Origin: Pomphorhynchus laevis | Taxonomy: Eukaryota; Acanthocephala; Palaeacanthocephala; Echinorhynchida; Pomphorhynchidae | Direction: 5' to 3' | Assembly (NCBI GenBank): GCA_012934845.2 | Contig: WNNJ02001684.1 | Span: forward strand, 1 to 64,000 | Length of the DNA: 64,000 nt | Part shown: positions 35,401 through 46,319 of the stretch, piece after piece | How the letters are laid out: each line of letters begins with the position of its first letter | Numbering within the stretch: position 1 is the stretch's first letter | Position numbers and translations under genes: made by a program | The notes under the pieces: generated by a model | Told to the model about the DNA's origin: nothing | The model's input: the letters and a program-made list of their open reading frames with translations, nothing else | Database searches by the model: none

Positions 35401-38400
35401 TAATATGAAACGATTTATTTCTGTTAATAGATCTCTCAATGCTTTTGTTAGTGCCGAAAAAATATTTTTTAAATAGATACAATTGAAAATTTGTAATATG
35501 GCAAATAAAAAATATCAATCCTTCATTTAAACATTACTAAGCTGAAGACATAAATCTTACAGTAGGATCTTTACTCAATTTCCGAAGTAGAGAACTCATT
35601 GAGTGATATGTATTTTAGATATTTTTTTATATTTTTAAATCAAATAAACATAATATTCAAAATCAAATCAGGAACAAATATTTATGTTGTGCATTCGGTT
35701 GAAACATTTGTTCATTTCTACTAAATGAGATAAAGATATAAAATATTTATATTACAAAATACATGTCGATATTTTATAATTGAAGTAACGAATAATTATT
35801 TTCATCTAACGTAGCAATTATTTATTAATCAATATTTTTAAAAAATATTAAAAATATAAATATACATATATTGTATATGAAATACTTTGATTTGGCGTCA
35901 TATATCGTTTTATTAAAAATTAGAGGAATCACATGATTATCTATCCACCATAGCAAAGCACTTGATTAAAAAATGCTTGAATTTTAAATTACTTGAGCAT
36001 TAAAAGCTATTACTTGAGCATTAAACGCCGCTCTTCAAAGTTAGGATTTAAATTTTCCTACGAAATCATGACAAGTTTGACCGGTTAAATAATTTTAAAT
36101 TAATAACAATATAACAACGCAACTTTGTAATTTTAAATTAAAAACGCTCCTGATTTTATACAAATTTAAGGTTTTAAATAAAAACACTCATATAAACACA
36201 GCATTCTATCCCTGCAGATATGATAATTCAGAATTGGAACGTAATAGAAAAACAATATTTACTGGAGCAAAACACGTTATGCTCTTCTCTTAATAGAGAA
36301 GATTGTTTAAACTATATCAATTAATTAGTACTTAATTGTTAGTTATTTAAGAATTTGAATATTAGTTATAAAATTAGTATAAACTGAATTCAAAATCCAC
36401 CGGATTTTGATTTCTAATATCGAAATTCTCGGTATTATATATATATATGGTACATTCTAATCTATAGCATATTGCATATAAAATAAATATACAATATCTA
36501 ATTATTATACAATTAAATTATAATTCTCTAAATTTCAACATCCCGGCGTATTAATTAATTGAAGATTACTAACTGTTTACAATAAATTCAAAATTAAACT
36601 TTATAATTTTTTAATTTTTGGTTTTATCAACAAACAATCAATTAAGATTTAATTTAATTGAATTTGAAATTTTTATCGTAGCGATAATCTTGTATTAAAT
36701 CATTAGGCTTATCATCTTTGGATCAATACTTATTCTAAACCATACAAGTTTGATTAGGTATATCTTGTAAACAAGGCCTTTTATTACTGCCTTCTTGCAA
36801 TATTTGTAAATCGCTCAGCTTTTTATACGTTCACATTTGTTTACACTCTTTTGTTTTTAGTATTCCGATGTAAGTGAATAACAATCTGAAATAGATATTC
36901 TTTTCTTTTTCTTAATTTTAAGACGCTATTAATTGTAAATTTTGATTTGATTTTTCTTGACTTAAGTCATTGTTGACAATAGAAATATTTTGGATATATT
37001 AGACGTATGTATTTGTCGATATATAAGACAGCGTTTTTAGACCTATTGGGCATATTACCTTAATGCAATGGGTATAATAGATTTCACTATCTTCACTTTT
37101 ATGTATTTTGAAGGTATATAAATTACTAACAACCTGGAGAGAATAAAAGGTGTTTTAAAATTTATTCCGAGATAAGAATTACAAAATGCTAAAATTAAAA
37201 ATTCGGTAGGTCTTTTATTATATTTTTAATATAAATATCAATTTACTCTTATTTGTTAACAATTCAGGAATGATAATGTGATTAATATTTCAACTGTTTA
37301 TTTTCGCACCATCGATTCGAAGATAATATAATTAATACAAATAATTAATTAAATTTTTAAATATCCAGGAACAATCAGGTATAGTTGAACGACAACAAAA
37401 ATTATGTTGATATTTCGCTAGAAACTACTGGAATCTTCAGAAATTAACATAAAAATAATTTTTATGGTATTTTAATATTTACGTTGTCGAAGCAAGTGCC
37501 TGGCAATGAATAACACAATGAATTGTAACAATATCTGAGACAGCATTTTTGAATAAACTCAAAAACCCTGACTTTGGTCCTAACATTGAAGGCTCGCCGT
37601 CCGTCCAGATATAGCCAATTTTATTCTAATCGACCCCATAAGTTTTGAAAAAGAAATCATTTAACAATCCAAAAACGTTATTTTCTTTGGCAGTCAATTC
37701 CAACATTTTTCAAAATAAAAAATCATTTTCTAATATCCAAGAACTATCAGGTATAGTTTAACGGCAACAAAAATTATGTTGATATTTCGCTAGTGACTAC
37801 TAGAATCTTCAGAAATTAACATGTTAATGTCAATTTCTGAAGATGCTAGTAGTTACTAACGAAATATCATCATAATTTTTGTTGCCGTTAAACTATACCT
37901 GATTGTTCCTGGATATTTAAATTTAATATATTTTGTATTATAATATTTCATTAGGTTTATATATATGGCCTGCTGTTATGTTTGGTTACCGAAACCTGAT
38001 AATATGACTGTTCCTCTTGATGACCTTTAATGTTCCTCTTGATGACCTTGATGACCTGATCTGTATTTTTTATCAATTAGTCTTTGACCACCAGTCAATG
38101 ATTCTTTGACCACAATTTTCTAAAGATTCTAGTAGTTACAAGCGAAATATCAACATGATTTTTGTTGTCGTTAAACTATACCTGATTGTTCCTGGATATT
38201 TAAAAATTTAAAATACAGATCAGGATGAGTATATATTTCAATAAATAGTAAATTAATATAATTAGGTTCGTATAATCGAAGCTGTTACGATATAAATCGC
38301 AGTAGTGACATATGAGGCACAGTAGTAATAATCACAGTAGCTTCGAAGTTAATTAAATTTCTTAAATTTTACCTGTTACAAATAATTGACAAGATGTTTC

Positions 38401-40328
38401 AGCGCTACCGTATAAATTTTCAGCAACGCATTTATATATTCCATTGTCATCAACAGTTACTGAGAAGATCTCTATCTTACATACACCGTTCATATTGCTA
38501 ATCTTGTAATTTGTAGCGGAGTTATCTAAAGCCATTCTATCTTTAAACCAGTTGATTTTTGCATTGGGCACTGCACTATATGTGCAAATGAGCTTAACAT
38601 TCTGTCCAATTGATACAACTCGAGGTCGTAACTGATATGTGAAGTTTGGGTGTTGTTTAACCTCTTCATTTGTTAAAATATCATAATATTGAAATTGATA
38701 TGATGGTTTACGGCTTCTTTCATGATATCTTGGAACAAAATCTAAATTTTTACATTTGCATATTTAGTGAACAGAGAAACTATTTAATTAATTGGTTTAT
38801 TAAATGAAATATTAAATTTAGCAATTATAAAAAATTCTCAGAGTTAGACACTCAGACATTTCATTACAACATATATCATACTTTCCAAATTTGCGGTTTC
38901 GTTAAATTTACATAAATTAGCTTAAACTAATCAAAAGTTATCGATTCCTTACCTGATTTAAAATAATTAAAATCAGCAAACAATCAAATTAAGATTGAAT
39001 TTAATTGAATTAAATTTGAAATTTTTATCGTAGCGATAATCTTCTAGTAAATCATAAAATTTTTTATCCTTAGATCAAAACTTATTCTAAAGATACCGCA
39101 CAGTTTTTGTTATTGCTACAATTGGTAGAGTTCAATGAAGAGGCAGATGAAAAATCTTAATACATTTATTATAAAACAAGCTCATTAATAATTTATTGCA
39201 AATTTAAGTATTGTATATCAATTATAATATAATCATCAATTAATTAAAAATTTAATAATTGTAGCCATGTAATTATATTTAAATTACATTTTATACAAAA
39301 CAATATTTCAATTGATTACAATTATTAATTAAGCTACAATTAATTATTAATTAATTTTTAATTAATTAATAATTAATTATGTAAATGACAATTATTTAAA
39401 CTACAATTAAGAATTAATTATTAAATAATAAATAAAAAATTAATTAAACTACAATCTCGTAATTTGTGATTATAAATTTATATTTACATTATATTTTATA
39501 TTTTAATTTTTAACTTATCAATAAGATTAGGAATAAATTTGGAAAATTTATTAACATTTTAAGAAAATTAGTCTAAGATTTGTTTTATCAACCACCTTTG
39601 GTTAAAGTTATGCTTGACACATTGTTATTTAATATACTTTGATATATATTTTGTTCGATGGATTGATTATGTGTTTTTTATTTACAAATTAAGCAAATAT
39701 TTTTCCTTTTTATAAAACAACATCAAATATGTATATCTCGTTAATCTAAGTGAATGCTTGCGTAAATTTTAATATATCAACCAAAGTTGTACAATTATAT
39801 ATTAAAGAAGTATATTAATTATATAAAGAAGCGAAATAGTGTTACATATTAATGTTTAATTAATGTTTTACACTAATTAATGTTTTCGGCTAATTATATA
39901 TATGCTCGTATGAGATAATTGTGTAATAAAATCAATTAAATTGAATGCAAAAAGAATGCAGTTGAAATATAGATACACAGTTAAACGATCCATATTAAAC
40001 GATATTTGACTCAAATATTAACTGAATAGTAAAAAGTCAAATAGTAAATACTATTTGACTTTAAGAGGACGTAACAGTTGAAAGCTATTTAATTACAATA
40101 AAGTGTTTCTTTTATCTCGTGTATATGGTTCACATTGATGCCCAAAATATATTTATATTTAAATAATATAAAATATGAAACTTTATATAAAATCGAACGA
40201 ATTATAAAAATGTCTAAAGCTGAATAAATACCATATGAGCTCAATATCTTTGCCCGCTTGTTCGGTTCGTTATTTAGCAGTCTTTGCTGTCTATGACTGC
40301 GGTATCGACTCAATACACTCGAAGACAT
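26201..40328 (-). CDS. Twitchin/projectin-C-terminus-like protein with four Ig domains, 10 exons
   Basis: Exons: 40232-40328, 38373-38741, 35187-35348, 33387-33526, 30109-30268, 29890-30065, 29257-29356, 29005-29208, 28346-28462 and 26201-26400. Every junction keeps phase; the total is 1725 bp, or 574 residues plus stop. Layout: basic N-terminus 1-32; Ig 33-155; Ser/Arg-rich linker 156-209; Ig 210-309; acidic linker 310-368; Ig 369-469; Ig 470-574. The Igs are of the I-set kind found after the kinase of twitchin and projectin, where they serve as sarcomere anchors. There is no kinase, signal peptide or membrane segment. It lies 11.5 kb downstream of the kinase unit on the same strand, and its exon-2 Ig closely resembles the last Ig of that unit. 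It may be a separate gene or an alternative-promoter product of one giant gene. Confidence 0.8.
28346..28462 (-). CDS. Four-Ig gene exon 9: first half of last Ig
   Basis: DPQIEQFPKSANCKSGSKVQ then FTCKAKSKAKLI, carrying the first Cys. Acceptor cttttgcag, phase 1 at both ends. The linker before the Ig is very short. Confidence 0.85.
29005..29356 (-). CDS. Four-Ig gene exons 7-8: third Ig with a 48-bp intron
   Basis: Exons 29257-29356 and 29005-29208, with intron 29209-29256. They read PLKFLKFLESQSLTEGNDL, IMKCEVEG (first Cys), then VEITWFRND (core Trp), ILPDDAGIFTVEF and CSCSIIIEG. The second core Cys is replaced by Thr in the D.G.F.V strand, as in several post-kinase Igs of the family. The intron is placed where CEVEG-GEQNN gives an unbroken Ig. 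Confidence 0.88.
29890..30065 (-). CDS. Four-Ig gene exon 6: acidic linker
   Basis: About 59 residues rich in Asp, Glu and Asn: IDSEISDTNSDTNTDELAND and NKVNDNDKPDETVHIDAVG, ending VDEDEQ. It looks disordered and separates the second and third Igs. Phase fits both neighbours (GCG codon split upstream, phase 0 downstream). Confidence 0.85.
30109..30268 (-). CDS. Four-Ig gene exon 5: C-terminal half of second Ig
   Basis: GIATLTIYTVTLEDAGLYKC then NDVGVVESVAEVTVKN, the D.G.Y.C motif of an I-set Ig. Phase 0 start, phase 1 end. Confidence 0.93.
30410..31330. other. Unassigned higher-complexity block in an intron
   Basis: Lies between exons 33387-33526 and 30109-30268. The plus strand has open runs such as KGFTDIISVLCADFIILRD and RTPDFFYDLQNSDVSLIQT, with stops between them. 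Near the right end a segment of about 65 bp (ataaattatgcttaattca, ccatccacaaacgctcat) is duplicated. It is probably a decayed mobile element; the family is not recognised. Confidence 0.35.
31331..33386. other. Intron, AT-rich
   Basis: Contains a right-arm fragment of foldback family A at 31872-31957 (taattttctgaagatccta, gttagcgaaatatc, gatccagttccaataatt). No exon seen. Confidence 0.5.
33387..33526 (-). CDS. Four-Ig gene exon 4: N-terminal half of second Ig
   Basis: RSSVRLPLVEEDLSDVTVYS, then IMQLKCRIKD (first Cys) and VKWIKDDQ (core Trp). Ends in phase 0 at gtgata; the partner half lies 3.1 kb away at 30109-30268. Confidence 0.9.
34405..34490 (-). ncRNA. Hammerhead ribozyme motif (type I layout)
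   Basis: Read on the minus strand, CTGATGA is at 34481-34475, GAAAC at 34445-34441 and the cleavage triplet GTC at 34421-34419. Stem III is perfect: ACGCCT pairs with AGGCGT around an 11-nt loop. Stem I pairs CCACA (34486-34482) with TGTGG (34418-34414). Stem II pairs ACC with GGT plus a G-A mismatch at the 10.1-11.1 position (usually G-C), with a loop of about 21 nt. All invariant core bases are present. Hammerheads of this type are known in Penelope-like elements and retrozymes. It sits in an intron of the four-Ig gene, in a GC-rich patch of about 140 bp in AT-rich DNA. Confidence 0.72.
34491..35186. other. Intron, AT-rich
   Basis: Runs of attttaaat and ataaat type text, with no further motif recognised beside the ribozyme patch. 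Confidence 0.5.
35187..35348 (-). CDS. Four-Ig gene exon 3: Ser/Arg-rich linker, possible alternative end
   Basis: Reads GKSNKRSLSMNSLISRSEYR, SISNANESSSRINTENEN and NDIPPPQ. The acceptor (gtttag) is in phase 1. A gtacgc donor in phase 1 at 35187 joins the next Ig exon as PPPQ-RRSSVRLP. If that donor is skipped, the frame ends after STLNI at a TAA (35170-35172), which would give a short isoform. Its place and composition match the Ser-rich linker between the second and third post-kinase Igs of projectin. Confidence 0.75.
35349..37355. other. Intron, AT-rich, no feature seen
   Basis: No exon, long repeat or coding relic recognised. A segment near 36590-36720 (caacaaacaatcaattaag, tttatcgtagcgataatct) recurs near 38975-39040. 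Confidence 0.45.
37362..38206. mobile_element. Foldback MITE family B: nested cluster
   Basis: A left arm alone (about 37362-37455; ccaggaacaatcaggtatag, gatatttcgctagaaacta), a whole copy at 37732-37918, a hairpin module at 37955-38070, and a right arm alone at about 38107-38206. The outer arms match each other and could be one element split by later insertions. Confidence 0.7.
37732..37918. mobile_element. Foldback MITE family B, whole palindromic copy
   Basis: About 187 bp that is almost entirely an inverted repeat. Arms of about 93 bp (tcaggtatagtttaacggc, gatatttcgctagtgactac, aatcttcagaaatt) meet at ttaacatgttaa, and the arms differ at only a few sites. This is the youngest-looking foldback element here. 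Confidence 0.9.
38373..38741 (-). CDS. Four-Ig gene exon 2: first Ig domain
   Basis: Symmetric phase 1-1 exon of 123 codons. NFTYQLRPRVVSIGQNVKLI leads to the first Ig Cys; then INWFKD (core Trp), VDDNGIYKCVAENLYG (D.G.Y.C) and CQLFVTG. Close relative of the exon at 55241-55621: GPSFTYQLRSRVV against HPNFTYQLRPRVV, and GIYKCVA in both. Confidence 0.95.
38742..40231. other. Intron 1 of the four-Ig gene, AT-rich
   Basis: Palindromic AT runs near 39330-39440 (taattaattaataattaatt). No exon or element recognised. Confidence 0.5.
40232..40328 (-). CDS. Four-Ig gene exon 1: start codon and basic N-terminus
   Basis: MSSSVLSRYRSHRQQRLLNN and further to ILSSY, then a gtattt donor in phase 1, which joins to GAT in exon 2. 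An in-frame TAG stands just before the ATG. A clean acceptor (tttttttag-like, exon start 40335) suggests an upstream untranslated exon. All three frames read from that acceptor hit stops unless translation begins at this ATG, so it works only as a first coding exon. Confidence 0.65.
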
Positions 40329-40335
40329 CTCCTAT

Positions 40336-42954
40336 CTAAAAAATGTCAGTAAGAGCTTTTAATATAAACGCTCGTACAACTTCTATATAGTTTATCTTTC
40401 GATTTCCGATGGTAAAGTGACCTTTTTCAAAAGTTAACAAAATCTGTAAACATGACCACATGCTTATAAAAACTATCTGTTATGATGATATAATATAACC
40501 TAAAGGTTATTATGCAATTCTAGATGAGTTCTGATGGCAACGCGAAAACAAAAAAATATATTGATTACACAGAAATTACAGTATTTTAATATTCGACATT
40601 AAATAACAGAAAAACATTTATGCACTGCAGACATTCAGTGCACAAATGTGCAGTGCACTGTGCTGGGCATTATTGAGAAATAAAAGACAATAGGAAGTAA
40701 TCATTGAAATTAGTTTTATAGCAATTGTAAAACATATTTTGCTATCTATTTCTACATGGTACTAGAATCTCTGTTAAAAAATGAATTTATTAATCTAAAT
40801 AAATATGATTTACAAAACAGACGCTCCCTACTCCTTCAAAGACACCTTACATTTTCTAACTTAAGATAGTTCGTTAATGCGAATAAATGCGACAAAGTTT
40901 TATAAGATTCATGCGTCTTTGTAATCGGGAAAATTTTGTATCGAATTATACGAAGTATAGCTTACACAGTAATGTGTAAGTCATGTATTCAGGTTACTTA
41001 AACATTAGCATTTATAAAATACTAATATTTTTTTACATCAAGTGAGAATAACAACTATAGTCGATTTTAACTTATTATTAAACAAACTTCAAGTGGTTGC
41101 AATCAAAACAATTACTGCGAAGAATAATATAAAATATTAATTTGTATCCAAAATCACCAGCATTAGCGTCGATGTTTTCGTCTTGTTCTGTATAATAAAC
41201 TAATTATACAGTAATTCAAAATATCTTAAAATGGCTTAATAATAAAGCTAAAATTTGCTTAATACCTTAATTCCATATATATTTTAAATAAACCTTTACA
41301 CATACTATATTTTATAACAATCGGTTCTTGAACGTTTTTACAAATGAGTTCGACTGAATGAGTATAACTCACTGAGTTATTGACATCAATAATTTAATGA
41401 GTTATGAATAATAAATAATATACATTATATTAAAATAATATACACTAAAAATCAAATTTTATCGGGCGAATAAAGTTATTTGCATATATTTGGCACATTT
41501 GCTATGTTGTGCTGAGAAATAGGGGCGAAATCTGATAATATATAAGTTCTTTTTTAATGACGTATATCGCCTTTTCCGATACAACGTTTCGGAAAAGGCG
41601 ATATTTATTAGTATATTCATAAAAGTTAATTTTTATTTGAAATTTTAATTTTAAACTTAAACTTGATTTAAATTATATAAAATAAAACAATTATTTATTA
41701 TTTATAATTATTTGTAGTTAATAACTTAAGAAATATAAAATATTTTATTTAGCCTAATTTGAAAAAATACTTATTAATCACAAATAGTTAAAACCTTAAA
41801 AATTGTGATTTTGTAAACAATTTGTAATATTTTACATTTTCATTTGTAATAATCAGTAAATTTAATGTAAAACAGATTTCCTTTAAGGATAAATATATTT
41901 ATATTTTTTAACTAACTTATAGTAAAAACTGTAGATTCAGTTTAAGGATCAGATTTGCATATACAACTTATTTCTTCAAGAATATACTTCTACAATATTT
42001 CGATATTTTTGCAGATACAAAAAATCACATATTCAATAACTGTGTATTTATTTGTTAATTTTATTGACAAAATTTTATTATTTTTAATAAAATAAATTCA
42101 AATTTATGTGATTTATACAATAAATCAAGTACATAAATTTATTTTTAAATAACGAATATGAAACGAATACATGATATCAGCATGCATTAATTAAAATGTA
42201 TTTAATAATAAATGTACATACATTAAATGATCCAAATACATAAACTAAACGTAGAATACATTAATACATTCAATGAATACATTAAATGTAGAATACGAGG
42301 AAATGTATCATCATCGATTATATACCAATAATATTACAGCAATATTACGGTTTGTATCGAATCTGTAACAATAATATTCGCATAATTTATTTAATTCATC
42401 GAGGCTGTTTGATTAATGATATTGATCATTAGCTATTAATTTTTCATATGTAGTTTTTCACGTTGTTATAAACAACGAAATTGTGATAACAGCTTTATAT
42501 GTGGAATTGTTCACGAGGATATTTATGTATTGACGTAAAAAGCTTTTGCTGAGTAAAAATATTGATGCATTCAAATGATAATAGTTGATTGTCTATAAAA
42601 ATTTAACTAATAAATTATTTTACAGACTCACATATTAAAATGTTTCGACTTTTAGTAGAAACTTGTCAATCTCCGTTTTTCATTTGCTTAATTTTACTAA
42701 TAATAAAGATTTTATTAATATCTTAATATATTTAATTTTACTGCCTTTATTACATTTATATAGATGAATATAGTCGCATTCAAGCAAGCACTGAAAACAT
42801 CATGCTAGCAGTTTTACAAATCGTAGTTACAATATTCACAAGAATATTTTTTTTGCGATGACATTTGGGTGTCAATTCAGATTTTATTAATCCAGTATTT
42901 TTATAAACCAATAAATAGATAGTATACAATGTATTTGAATAAAGATTTATGATC
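40336..42954. other. Spacer upstream of the four-Ig gene, with one hairpin module
   Basis: Should hold the promoter of the four-Ig unit if it is transcribed on its own. A dispersed hairpin module lies at about 41420-41700 (gctatgttgtgctgagaaat, gcgaaatctgata). An inverted pair, gccttttccgatacaacg / cgtttcggaaaaggc, lies at 41570-41600. Confidence 0.45.
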
Positions 42955-43035
42955 ATTTGAAGGAACTACTTTGATATCAGGTTTTGACCCTGCTCATCAA
43001 GACGCCATAACAACGACGCTATGCATATGTTAAAT
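42955..43035 (-). repeat. Dispersed hairpin module next to the LINE, left
   Basis: Reverse complement reads gacgctatgcat-type stem text, then caaaacctgatatcaaagtagttccttc. Same orientation as the copy to the right of the LINE. Confidence 0.55.
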
Positions 43036-43227
43036 GTTACTCATATTTCCTATCTTTCATTTATGTAATAAAATGATAAAAAATTATTCTGAAATAATTT
43101 AAATTAATGCCTCCCAAATTTTAATTTTTAGCAAATTTAATTATTATTTAATGAAATCGTATAATATTTCATATTAACGTCATATCAATAGCCGCAATGC
43201 TGTTTAGCTGACCGCAATAACAAAAAA

Positions 43228-44285
43228 ATGAATGCTAAAACGCTATCGGAGCTTCAAAGCTCTACAACTTTTGGTGATTTTACAATGAAATATGGTAGTA
43301 ATGAACGATCTGGTTCAATTCTTTCGTCTACTGGAGACAATTCTAATCAGGTTAGTGATGTTTCGTGTTTATTAAATGCAGATAAGGGGCTGCTACCCCC
43401 GATTCCAAAATTAGCTAACCTGTGCATCATCAATTCAAAAAAACCAATAGAGAAACACAATCTCTTCTCAACCTTTTTGCGAAAGTTTGTATCAATTCAT
43501 CCAAACAGGGTGCTGTTCAATTCAGTGAAGATTTTGGACAATACTGTAAGAGTTTCCTTCCCGAATGCCTCTTTATTAAAGGAATACAAAGATTATTTTG
43601 ACAAGCACCTTTTGGACTCTGGTTCCATAACGTTGAAACCCCTTCAGTGCTCAGTTAAAATATCTAATTTTCCATTGTTTCTAACAGAAGAAGATTTGAT
43701 AACTCTGAAAAAATTGTATGGCCTCCAATCAGTGAGGCAAGTCCTAGGTAAGGGGGCGACCCCCTCCCAGTGGCTTTTGCAAATACAGATCTTGATTCCG
43801 GTCTGCTTCTTTCTAAATCGTCAGCGAATCCTTTCCTAGGTTTTAACTTAGGATTCACTCTAATTGACGAAGACCGACTCACATTCCCACACTGTAACAA
43901 GTGCCATGCCTGGGGCCACTGGTACTCTACATGCAGCAAGGCCTTGGTATGCGGTGTTTGTGGTGCTGGGGATTGTCAGTATGCTTTAAAAGGGGAAAGA
44001 TGTCAGGCCTCCTCCTCTTGCGCTAATTGTGGAGGGGAACATCCGGCCTGGTCAAGGCGCTGCAGAATATTTAAAGAATATAAACAACTGTTTGTTAAGC
44101 CTAGAACCCCGATCAACTACGCCTCTGCTGCTGGTTCATCAGCCGACCGGATGTCAAACGCTGACATCATTCAACTTCTTGATAACCAGAAATTCACTCC
44201 TCGACCTATTACTGCTCCACGAGAGATGGTTGTTAAAACCCTTCTGCACGGAGCAGTCGCGACAGCATCTGTCCACATCTCATGA
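43228..44285 (+). pseudogene. LINE copy 2 ORF1 (gag-like, zinc knuckles)
   Basis: The first frame (43228-43839) reads NAKTLSELQSS through LLPPIPKLANLCIINSKKP and KYGLQSVRQVLGKG. A frame change near 43770 leads to the second (43770-44285), with knuckles CNKCHAWGHWYSTC (CX2CX4HX4C) and CANCGGEHPAWSRRC. Such knuckles bind the element RNA in LINE ORF1 proteins. Their spacing resembles jockey-group ORF1. Confidence 0.85.
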
Positions 44286-46113
44286 TCTAATTCGCTGGCG
44301 GATAGAGGAGGATACGCTGCTTCGGAGAAGATTCCACTTTGACCCGATCAGAGTGGCTTTCTTCCAAGCTGCTATCCAACGCTTCCCCCGAATTGGTAAT
44401 GAGAATTTAACCGAATTTAATTCCTACCTCTCTTCGCAAGCTACCGCATTGCTTTCTACAATCTATAAAGGTCGCATTTTCAATCCCACTCCGACGAAAC
44501 TCAAGGTTCTAGCAAAACTACTGAACCTCCCTAATCTCTCTTCTTCCGCCAGACAGACTCTCTCGAATGAATACTGGCGCACCAGATATTGGTTCCAGCT
44601 GAGTAGGGATAGGGCGAGCATTGCTCGTCTTAACCCTTCTCAGTCTTCCTTTTGGAAGATTTTCAAGAAGGAGAAGTTTGCTTGTTGGAGGGATAGGGCC
44701 TTGGGTTGGATCGGTAGAATTGGCCTTGATAAAGTTTTAGAAGAGTCACTTGCCTTACACAACTATGGAGCCACTCAATCTCCGCAACCAATCCCGCCTT
44801 GGGGAGACTTCAGGAGTAGAGACTTATCTGTCACAGATATTCTCAACGCCTGGGGCCTCTTCCAAGCACCTCCAAAACCGTCGCTCCACTCTCTTCTCGT
44901 GTCTGTCAGCTTTTGACAACCGATCAAAGAAGGGAGGTGGCCATCACAATGCTATTAGCCACCCCATCCGATGTAGCCGGCATCAACATTAGCAAGAGAA
45001 TTTTTATTCCAAAAAAGTTTCCGGTCTCTTGTCCTAAAGACCTGCGGCCCATTTCGTAACAAAATTCCCTCGTATCGATCTACGAAAAAGCGCTTGCGCG
45101 TAGAATCCGCGATCATCTGATTAGGCGAAATTTAATCCCACTTGGTTTTCCATGGGTTTGTCAAAGGTCGCTCGGTCCATTCAGCAGTTGAAGTGCATCG
45201 GTTTTGTCAGGAGAACAGTCATCAGCTAGCTGTGGCAGTTTTCCTTGATTTTTCCGCTGCATTTGACCGCATCTCCATTCCCTTTGTTATCTCTTCTCTC
45301 AGGTCCCTCGGGTTGCCTGCGAGAATTGTTAACAGGGTGGAGATACTGCTGTACACCAAGCGATTTTATTATGATGACGACCCTGATGCGCGTCAGTTCT
45401 ACCCTATTACGGGTGTGCCTCAAGGTTCACCACTTTCTCCAATCTTATATCTTGCTGCCTCAATTATTCTATTTAAAATATTTAAACGTGAACAACGTCT
45501 AGTGGTGTACGCTGATGACACCACAGCCCTGTTCACTGGACGCAGGTGCAAAGACGTAGTCTCGGACATCAGCCGCTTCTTTTTAAGATTAAAAGACCAG
45601 TTGCCTAGATCCAACCTTATTCTAAACTCCGCTAAATCGCAGGTGGTTGTCTTTCATGGCTCCCCTGCAACCAAGAAAAAACTTAAGAGACTAGCACTCT
45701 CTACGCTCTCCTCCATATTTGCATCCGAACCACTCCCTGTCTTCACAAGTCGAGTAAAATACCTGGGGTTCACCGTTTCGGTGAACTGGTCGGCGAAAGC
45801 CGACCTGGATAGACTCAAACGTATCCTGAAGAAAGCTAGGTGGGCTCTGAAACGGGCCCAGCATCTGTCGTTGAATGGGAAAACCCAGGTGCGCCTTTGG
45901 GGTACCTGGGCTATCTCGGGATTAGTCTTCTTCTCAAGAGGACGTCCCCCAGAGCAAAGGCTAAGGTTTCTTAAGCTCCTCGTCTCTCGTTTACCCAACA
46001 TCGTCCGCACCGATTGGATTCTTCGGGAGGTGAAAGACCCCGGGTGGTTCAATCGGAAAGCGGCGTGCTGGATTGGTTGGGGGGCTCAGATCCCCATTGA
46101 TTTGAGGCCTTAA
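44286..46113 (+). pseudogene. LINE copy 2 ORF2 (pre-RT region and reverse transcriptase)
   Basis: [92 protein letters not shown] and LGFTVSVN appear in the proper order, so motifs A, B and C (YADD) are intact. It ends WIGWGAQIPIDLRP then TAA, with no RNase H. Breaks in this frame include a TAA at 45057-45059 after RPIS and a one-base shift near 44915. Confidence 0.92.
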
Positions 46114-46319
46114 TAGGAAGAAGACAAAGAAATTGTTGACCTATTTTTTCTGTTGACTGACTGTTTATTTTTTCTAACGGACTTCTTGTTAAACGACACT
46201 TCCATTTATGTATTTTTATTAATAAAGTCTTATTATTATGTTTAGCTGATCATAAATAAAAAACACAAAATTAAAATTAATAACAGAGATACAAGACTAG
46301 ACTATTTTTAAGCCTGAAT

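Larger units (their letters stand above)
43212..46238 (+). mobile_element. LINE without endonuclease domain (copy 2), 11-bp target-site duplication
   Basis: Flanked by TGTTTAGCTGA at 43201-43211 and again at 46239-46249. The 5' end lies 16 bp before the ORF1 ATG, and the 3' end has an AATAAA at about 46220. Order: ORF1 with zinc knuckles, a pre-RT region of about 250 residues, then RT and a short C-terminal tail. The apurinic endonuclease (about 240 residues) that usually lies between ORF1 and RT in jockey/CR1/I-type LINEs is absent. Copy 1 at 10.1-12.9 kb is colinear across the same junction. Dispersed hairpin modules in the same orientation lie on both sides (42955-43035 and 46320-46400). 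Confidence 0.9.

Noticed and set aside
40089-40231. Continuation of the MSSSVLSRYRS frame beyond the donor
   Set aside because: The residues after the gtattt donor are Ile/Tyr-rich, as random AT DNA gives, while the donor phase fits the next Ig exon exactly.
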